A stretch of 64,000 nt of DNA from Paragorgia papillata (lineage: Eukaryota; Cnidaria; Anthozoa; Scleralcyonacea; Coralliidae), in assembly GCA_035771165.1 (NCBI GenBank), contig JAWNZC010000228.1, positions 121,229 to 185,228 of the forward strand, in the 5' to 3' direction. Position 1 is the stretch's first letter, and each line of letters opens with the position of its first letter. Positions 56,501-64,000 of the stretch are shown one piece after another. The notes beneath the pieces were generated by a model. That model did not search any database. It saw nothing but the letters and a program-made list of their open reading frames with translations, and had not been told where the DNA came from. The position numbers were made by a program, and so were the translations under genes.

Positions 56501-59500
56501 GCAAAACTTCCAAACATTGAAAAGTTCAGGGAATCATTCCAAATTGTGTTTGTTTTACTAGTTATCTGGTCACGAATAACATTTTTCTATCGATCAATAT
56601 GGCATTGTAGTGGGGGCGTTTTTATTTCAAGAGTAAAAACCTTTTTTCGACTGAGAATGGTGGAGATAAGCGTTTTTCAACATTTTGAACGTGGGCAAAG
56701 GTGCCAAAAATTGACAAGTTCAGGGAATCATTCCAAATATTGTGTTGTTTTGCTAGTGTTCTGGTTAGAAACAACATTTTACGCAGATAATTTGGGCATT
56801 TGGAGCCTTATTTGAGAAAAAAACTTTTTTTGACTCAGAATGGTAAGATAAGTGTTTTTTCAACATTTCGAAACGTGGCCAAAACTGCCAAAATTTGAAA
56901 AGTTGAGGGAATCATTCCAAATGTGTTTGATTTTGCTAGTTTTCTGGTGAGAAACATAATTTTCGCCGATAATTTGGCATTATGAAGCCTTATATTGAGA
57001 AAAAAACTTTTTTCGTCTCAGAATGGTGAGATATAGCGTTTTTCAACATTTTGAACGTGGCAAAGGTGCGCAAAATTGAAAAGTTCAGGGAATCATTCCA
57101 AATGTAGTTGTTTTTGCTAGTTTTCTGGTGAGAAAACATCATTTCGGCCGATAATTTGGCATTTTTGTGAGCCTTATTTGAGAAAAAAAACTTTTTTTGA
57201 CTCAGAATGGTAATTATAAGGGTTATTTTCAACAACATTTACGAAACGCAGTGGAAGTGGCAAAAAAACCCCCACCCCCCCCTGGGCCAAAATTGAAAAG
57301 TTGAGGGAAATCATTCCCAAATGTAGTTGTTTTTGCTAGATTCTGGTGAGAAACATAGTATTTTCGCCGATAATTTGGCATTTGGAGCCTTATTTGAGAA
57401 AAAACATTTTTTCGTCTCAGAATGGTGAGATAAGCCGTTTTTTCACCATTTTGAACTGTGGCAAAGGTGCCAAAAATTGAAAAGTTCAGGGAATCATTCC
57501 AAATGTGTTTGTATTGCTAGTTTCTGGTGAGAAACATCATTTTCGCCGATAATGTTGGCATTTGGAGCCTAATTAGAGAGAAAAACTTTTATACAGAGAC
57601 AGAATGGTGAGATAAGCGTTTTTTCAAATCAAATCGAACGTGGCAAAGCTTCAAATTTGAAAATTACATAGGAAATAATTCCCAAATGTGTTGTTTTGCT
57701 AGTTTCTTTGAGAAACATCATTTTTCGCCGATAATTTGGCCTTTGGAGCCTATATGTTGAGAAAATAACTGTTTTCGTCTCAGAATGGTGAGATACAGCG
57801 TTTTTCAACAATTGAACGTAGGCAAAGGTGCCAAAATTGAAAAGTTCAGGGAATCATTCCAAATGTGTTGTTTTGCTAGTTACTGGTGATCAAAACATCA
57901 TTTTCGCCGATAATTTAGGCATTTTGGAGCCCCTAATTTGAGAGAAAAACTTTTTTCCGAGTCAGAATGGTGAGATAACAGCGTTTTTTTCGACATTTTG
58001 AACGTGGCAAAACTGCCAAAATTGAAAATTAGAGGGAATCATTCCAAATGAGTTGTCTTTGTTGCCTAGTTGTCTGGTGAGAACCAATAATTTATCGCCG
58101 ATAATTTGGCATTTGGAGCCTTATTTTAGAGAAAAAAATTTATCGACTCAGAAATGGTAAGAATAAGGCCGTTTATCAACATTTTGAACGTGGCAAAGCT
58201 GCCAAAATTGAAAAGTTCAGTAATATTCATTCAAAATGTATTGTTTTTGCTAGTTTTCTGGAGAGAAACAGATGATTTTCGCTGATAAAAATTAGGCATT
58301 TTAGCCGTATTTCAGAGAAAAACTTTTATCTACTCAGAAAGTGAGATAAGTCGTTTTTTCAACATTTTGAAAACGTGGCAAAACTGTTAAATGAAAAAGT
58401 TCAAGGGAATCATTCAAAAATGTGTTGTTTTGGCTAGTATTTCTGGTGGAAAACATGATTTTTCCGATAATTTGGCATTTGGAGCCTTATTTCAGAGAAA
58501 AAACTTTTTTCGACTCAGAATGGTGAGATAAGCGTTTTTCAAGCATTTTGAACGAGGCAAAAATTCCCCAAAAAATGGAAAAAAGTTCAGGGAAATCAAT
58601 CAAAAATGTGTTTTATTGCAAGATTCTGGTGAGAAAGCAACAATTTCCCCGATAAATTTGGCATTTGGAGCCCTTAAATCACAGGAAAAAACGTTTTTTC
58701 GACTCAGAATGGTGAGATAAGCGTTTTTCAACATTTTGAAACGTGGCCAAAACAGTTTAAATTGGAAAAGTTTCCAAGGGAATCATTCAAGATGTGTTTG
58801 TATTTTGCTAGTTTCTGGTGAGAAACATGATTTTTCCGATAATTATGGCATTGTGGAGCCATATTTCAGAGAAAAACTTTTTTCGAATCAGAATGGTTTT
58901 GATATAAGTGGGCCCGTTGTTTTTTTCAACATTTTGGAAACGTGGCAAAATTGCCAAAATTGAAAAGCTCAGGGAATCATTCCAAATGTGTTGTTTTGCT
59001 AGTTATCTGGTCACAAATAATAATATTCATCGATAATTTGGCATTGGGAGCCTTATTTGAGAACAAAACTTATTTTGACTCAGAATGGTGAGATAAGCGT
59101 TTTTTCAACATTTTCGAACGAGGCAAAGCAGCCATAATTGGAAAAGTTCAGGGAATCATTCCAAAATGTGTTGTTTTTGCTAGTTTCTGGTGAGTAAACA
59201 TCATTTTCCCCGATACATTTGGCATTTTGGAGCCCCTTATTTCAGAGAAAAACTTTTTTCGACTCAGAATGGTGAGATAAGCGTTTTTTCAACATTTTGA
59301 AACGTGGCAAAATTGCCAAAATTGGAAAAGCTCAGGGAATCATTCCCAAATGTGGTTGTTTTTGTCTTAGTTTATGGCTCACAAATATAATTTGCATCGA
59401 TAATTTTGGCATTGGAGCCTTCTTTGAGAACAACAACTTTTTTGACTCATGAATGGTGAGAATAAGGCGTTTTTTCTAACATTTTCGAACGTGGCAAAGC

Positions 59501-62500
59501 TGCCAAAATTGAAAATATTCAGGGAATCATTCAAAATGTTGTTGTTTAGCTAGTTTCAGGTGAGAAACATCAATTTCTCCCCGATAATTTTTTGGCATTT
59601 GGAGCCTTATTTCAGAGAAAAAAACGTTTTTCGACTCAGAATGGTGAGATAAGCGGTTTTTCAACATTTCGAACGTGGCAAAAACTGCCAAAATTGAAAA
59701 GTTGAGGAAATCATTCCAAATGTGTTGTTTTGGCTAGTTTCTGGTGTAGAAACCATATTTTTCAGCACCGATAATTTTGCCTTTTGGAGCCCTATATTGA
59801 GTAAAAAAAACTTTTTTCGACTCAGAATGGTGAGATAAGCGTTTTTCAACATTTTTGAACGTGGCAAAACTGCCAAAATTTGAAAAGTTTCAGGGAATCA
59901 TTCCAAATGTGTTGTTTTACTAGTTTCTGGTCACGAATAATCATTATTCCATCGATAATTTGGCATTTGGAGCGTTATTTCAGAGAAAAAAACTTTTTTT
60001 CGACTGAGAATGGTGAGATAAGGCTGTATTTTCAACTTTTTGGAACGTGGCAAAGGTGCCAAAATTGAAAAGTTCAGGGAATCATTCCAAATAGTGTTTG
60101 TTTTGCTAGTTTCTGGTGAGAAAGGATACCATTCTCGCCGATAATTTGGCATTTGGGAGCCTTATTTGAGAAAACAAACCTTATTCGACACAGAATGGTG
60201 AGATAAGCGTTTTTTCAACAATTCGAACGTGGGCCAAGCTGCCAAAATTGAAAAGAACAGGAAATAATTCCAAATGTGTTGTTTTGCTAGTTTCTTCTGT
60301 GAGAAAACATCATTTTCCGCCGATAATTAGGCATTTGGAATCCTTATTTGAGAAAATAAACTTTTATTGATTCAGAAATGTGACATAAAGCTTTTTTTCA
60401 CCATTTCGAACGTGGCAAAACCTGCCAAAAATTGAAAAGTTTCAGGAAAATCATTCAAAATGTGTTGTTTTGCTTAGTTTCTGGTGAGAAACATCATTTT
60501 TCAACCGATAATTTGGCATTTGGAGCCTTATTTGAGAACAAAAACTTTTTTTGACTCAGAATGGTAAGAGTAATGCGTTTATCAACATTTTTCGAAAACG
60601 TGGCAAAACTGCCAAAATTGAAAAGTTGGAGGTGAATCAATTTCCAAAAGTGTTGTTTTGGCTAAGTTTATGGTGAGAAACAATAATTTTCGCTGATAAT
60701 TTGGCATTTGGGAGCCTTATTTCAGAGTAAAAACTTTTTTTCGACCCAGAAATGTGACATAAGCGTTTTTCAAGCATTTCGAACGTGGCAAAACAGGCAC
60801 AAATTGTAAAAGTTCAGGAAGATCATTCCAAAATGTGTTGTTTTGCTATGTTTCTGGTGATAAACATCATTTTCCCCGATACTTTGGCATTTGGAGCCTT
60901 AATTTGAGGAATCAACAACATTGTTTGACTCAGAATTGGTAAGATAAGGGTTTGTTTCAAACATTTCGAAACGTGGCAAAACTGCCAAAATTGAAAATAG
61001 TTGAGGGAAATCAATACCAAATGTGTTGTCTTGCTAGTTTCTGGTGAGAACACATATTTTTCGCCGAATAATTTTGGCATTTGGAGCCATTATTTTAGAG
61101 ATAAAATTTTTCGACTCAGAATGTTAAGATAAGGGTTTTTCAACATTTCGAAACGTGGCAAAACTGCCAAAATTGAAAACTACAGTAAATCATTCAAAAT
61201 GAGTTGTTATTGCTAGTTTCTGTGAGAGTAACATGAATTTTCGCCGATAATTTGGCATTTGGAGCCTTATTTTAGAGAAAAAAAAAAAATTTCGACTCAG
61301 AAATGTTACGATAAGGGTTTTTCCCAACATTTCGAAACGTGGCAAAACTGCCAAAAAAAGAAAAGTTGAGGGAATCATATCCAAATGTGTTGTCATGAGC
61401 TAGTTTTCTGGTGAAGAAACATAATTTTCGCCGATAATTTGGCATTTTCGAGCCTTTATTTTAAGAGAAAAAAATTTTTCCGACACAGAATGGTAAGATA
61501 AAGGTCTATATCAACATTTTCGAAACGTTGTGCAAAACTGGCCAAAATTGAAAAGTTGAGGGAATCATTCCAAATGTGTTGTCATGCTAGCTTTCAGGTG
61601 AGAAACATAATTTTACCGCCCGATAATTTGGCCATTTTGAGCCTTATTTTAGAGAAAAAATTTATCGACTCAGAATATTAAGATAAGGGTTTTTCAACAT
61701 TACGAAACGAGGCAAAACGAGCCAAAATTGAAAAGTTGAGGGAATCATTCCAAATGTGTTGTCTTGCTAGTTACTGGTGAGAAACATAATTTTCAGCGAT
61801 AATTTGGCATTTGGAGAGTCCTTATTTTAGAGAAAAAAATTTATTCGACTCAGAATGGTAAGATAAGCGTTTTTCAACATTTTGAACGTTGCAAAAGCTG
61901 CCAAAATTGAAAAAAAAGTAGTTCAGGGAATCATCTCCAAATGTAGTTTGGTTTTGCTAGTTTTTCTGGCGAGAAACATCATTTTTCCCGTTAAATTTGC
62001 CATTTGGAGCCTTATTTCAGCAGAGAAAAACAGTTTTTCCGACTCAGAATGGTGAGATAAGCGTTTTTCAAAACAATTTGAACGTGGCAAAACCTCGTTA
62101 AAATGAAAATTTCAGGGAATCCATTCAAAATTTGTTGTTTTGCTAGTTTCTGAATGAGAAACATCATTTTCGCACGATAATTTGGGCATTGGTAGACTTA
62201 TTTGAGAAAAAAACTTTTTTCGACTCAGAATGGTGGAATAAGCGTTTTTTTGCAACATTTTGAACGTGGCAAAACTGCCAAAATTGAAAAGTTCAGGGAA
62301 TCAATTGAAAATGTGTTGTGTTGCTAGTTTCAGGTGAGAAACATTTTTTTCGCCGATAATTTAGCAATTGGACGCCTTATTTGAGTACAAAACTTTTTTT
62401 GACACAGAATGGTGGGATAACGTGGTTTTTCAACATTTCGAAACGATGGCAAACCTGCCAAAATTGAAAAGTTGATGGAAATCATTCCAAATGTGTTGTT

Positions 62501-64000
62501 TTGCTAAGTTTCTGGTGAGGAAACATAATTTTCGCCGATAATTTGGCATTTGGAGCCTTATTTGAAAAAAAACTTTTTTCGTCTCAGAATGGTGAGATAA
62601 TCGTTTTTCAGACATTTTGAACGTTGCAAAGGTGCCAAAAATATGAAAAGTTCAGGGAATCATTCCAAATGTGATGTTTTGAGCTAGTATTCCTGGTGAG
62701 AAAGATCATTTCCGACCGATAATTTTGGCATTTGGGAGCCTTATTAAGAAAAAAACTTTTATTGACACAGAATGGTGAGGATAAGCGTTTTTCAACATTT
62801 CGAACGTGGCAAAGCTACCAAAATAGAAAAGTTCAGGAAATCATCTCCAAATGTGTTTGTTTTGCTAATTTCTGGCGAGAAACATCATTTTCGCCGAATA
62901 ATTTGGCATTTGGAGCCTTATTTGAGTTAAAACCTTTTTTTCGACTCAGAATGGTTGAGATAAGCGTTCTTCAACAATTAAACGTGGCGAAAATTGCCAA
63001 AATTTTAAAAGTTGAGGAAATCATTCCAAATGTGTTGTTTTGCTAGTTTCTGGTGAGAAACAAAATTTTTCGCCGATAATTTGGCATTTTTGTGAGAGCC
63101 TTATTTGAGAAAAAAAACTTTTTTTCGACTCAGAATGGTGAGATAAGCGTTTATTCACCATATTGACTCGTGGAAAAACTGTCAAAAATTGAAAAGTTCA
63201 GGGAATCATACAAAATGAGTTGTTTTAGCTAGTTACTGCGAGAAACATCAATTCCCCGATAATTTTGCCATTTGGAGCCTTATTTCAGAGAAAAAAACGT
63301 TTTTTTCCCGACTCAGAATGGTAGATAAGCGATTTTCAACATTTTGAACGTGGCAAAACAGTTAAAATGAAAAGTACAGGGAATCATATCAAAATGCTTT
63401 GTTTTGCTAAGTGCTGAATAGAAACATCATTTTCGGCCGATAATTTGGCATTTTGGAGCCTTAAATCACGAAAAACGTTTTTCGACCCAGAAATGGTGAC
63501 ATAAGCGTTTTTCAGCAATGTTCGAACGTGGCAAAAAACTGCAAAACTTGAAAAGTTCAGGAAATCATTCAAAAATGTGTTGTTTTATGCTAGTTTTCTG
63601 GTGAGAAACATCATTTTCACCGATAATTTGGCATTTGGTACCTTATTTTGAGAACAAAACTTTTTTTGACTCAGAATGGTACGATAAGGGTTTTTCAACA
63701 TTTTCGCAACGTGGCAAAACTGCCAAAATTGAAAAGTTGAGGGAATCATACCAAATTTGTTGTTCTGCTAGTTTCATGGTGAGAAAACATAATTTGTTCG
63801 CCGATAATTTTGACAATTTGGAGCCTTATTTTAGAGAAAAAAATTTTTCGACTCAGAAAGGTAAGATAAGGGTTTTTCAACATTTACGAAACGTGGTCAA
63901 AACTGCCAAAATTGGAAAAGTTGAGGGAATCATTCCAAATGTGTTGTCTTGCTAGTTTCTGGTGAGAAACATAATTTTCGCCGATAATTTGGCATTTCGA
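53591..64000 (+). repeat. 174-bp satellite array continues, about 58 copies, indel-rich
   Basis: It has the same monomer and orientation as 33283-49416, but with scattered one- and two-base insertions and longer A or C runs (for example near 56028, 57255 and 61286), so the apparent monomer is about 178-182 bp. The array runs off the right edge. Variants with the CACGAATATCATT type (about 53957, 59930) persist. No gene is seen. Confidence 0.93.

Noticed and set aside
33283..64000. CENP-B box in the 174-bp monomer
   Set aside because: I could not find the TTCG....A..CGGG pattern on either strand of the monomer.

Overview
The window looks like nuclear DNA of an AT-rich eukaryote, most likely an aquatic invertebrate animal. 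It is one long-read-style contig made of three blocks: part of a Polinton/Maverick (adintovirus-like) element, a 1.64-kb tandem array, and a 174-bp satellite. The animal assignment rests on the Polinton gene set (packaging ATPase, retroviral-type integrase, protein-primed-type DNA polymerase B, and several small proteins that I associate with animal, especially cnidarian, Polintons). No cellular gene is present to fix the host.

Bases 1 to about 13,200 are the Polinton. The left edge cuts the ATPase, so the genes for major capsid protein and protease, if present, lie outside. The order is ATPase, a likely virion protein, two small membrane proteins (all +), a zinc-ribbon protein and a larger unknown protein (both -), then integrase, a large membrane-active-looking protein, several small proteins including one with a Src-like N-myristoylation start and a pair of tandem paralogues (all +), one small membrane protein (-), and PolB (+). 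Most reading frames are broken by one- or two-base shifts, often at A runs, with little sign of nonsense substitution. That pattern fits consensus indel errors at least as well as pseudogenisation. Most start codons sit just behind a TATAATAAA or TTAAATAAA box, and most gene blocks end in a strong AT-rich hairpin. This suggests the element carries its own compact transcription grammar.

Bases 13,203 to 33,282 are a tandem array with about 9.4 direct copies of a 1.64-kb unit (to 28,600) and then about 3.3 copies in inverted orientation. Each direct unit is a 255-bp near-palindromic hairpin module (ends CAATCAGTGAC/GTCACTGATTG) plus a 1.39-kb body. Inner junctions of the inverted arm lack the hairpin but keep remnants of its ends. 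A 503-bp element of the same architecture (hairpin at each end, ends CAATCCTGGA/CCAGGATTG) is inserted with a TA duplication in one unit. The right end of the whole array meets the next satellite at a TA. Together these suggest that the 1.64-kb repeat is a tandemly amplified TA-inserting foldback transposon.

Bases 33,283 to 49,416 and 53,591 to 64,000 are a satellite with a monomer of about 174 bp (about 93 and 58 copies, same orientation), with local higher-order structure of about 1.92 kb (11 monomers). The two parts are split by a 4,174-bp island flanked by TGA on both sides. The island holds two tandem copies of one element that share both ends but differ in the middle. The satellite to the right of the island is much richer in single-base indels than that to the left. 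No convincing protein-coding gene or RNA gene was found right of 12,870.
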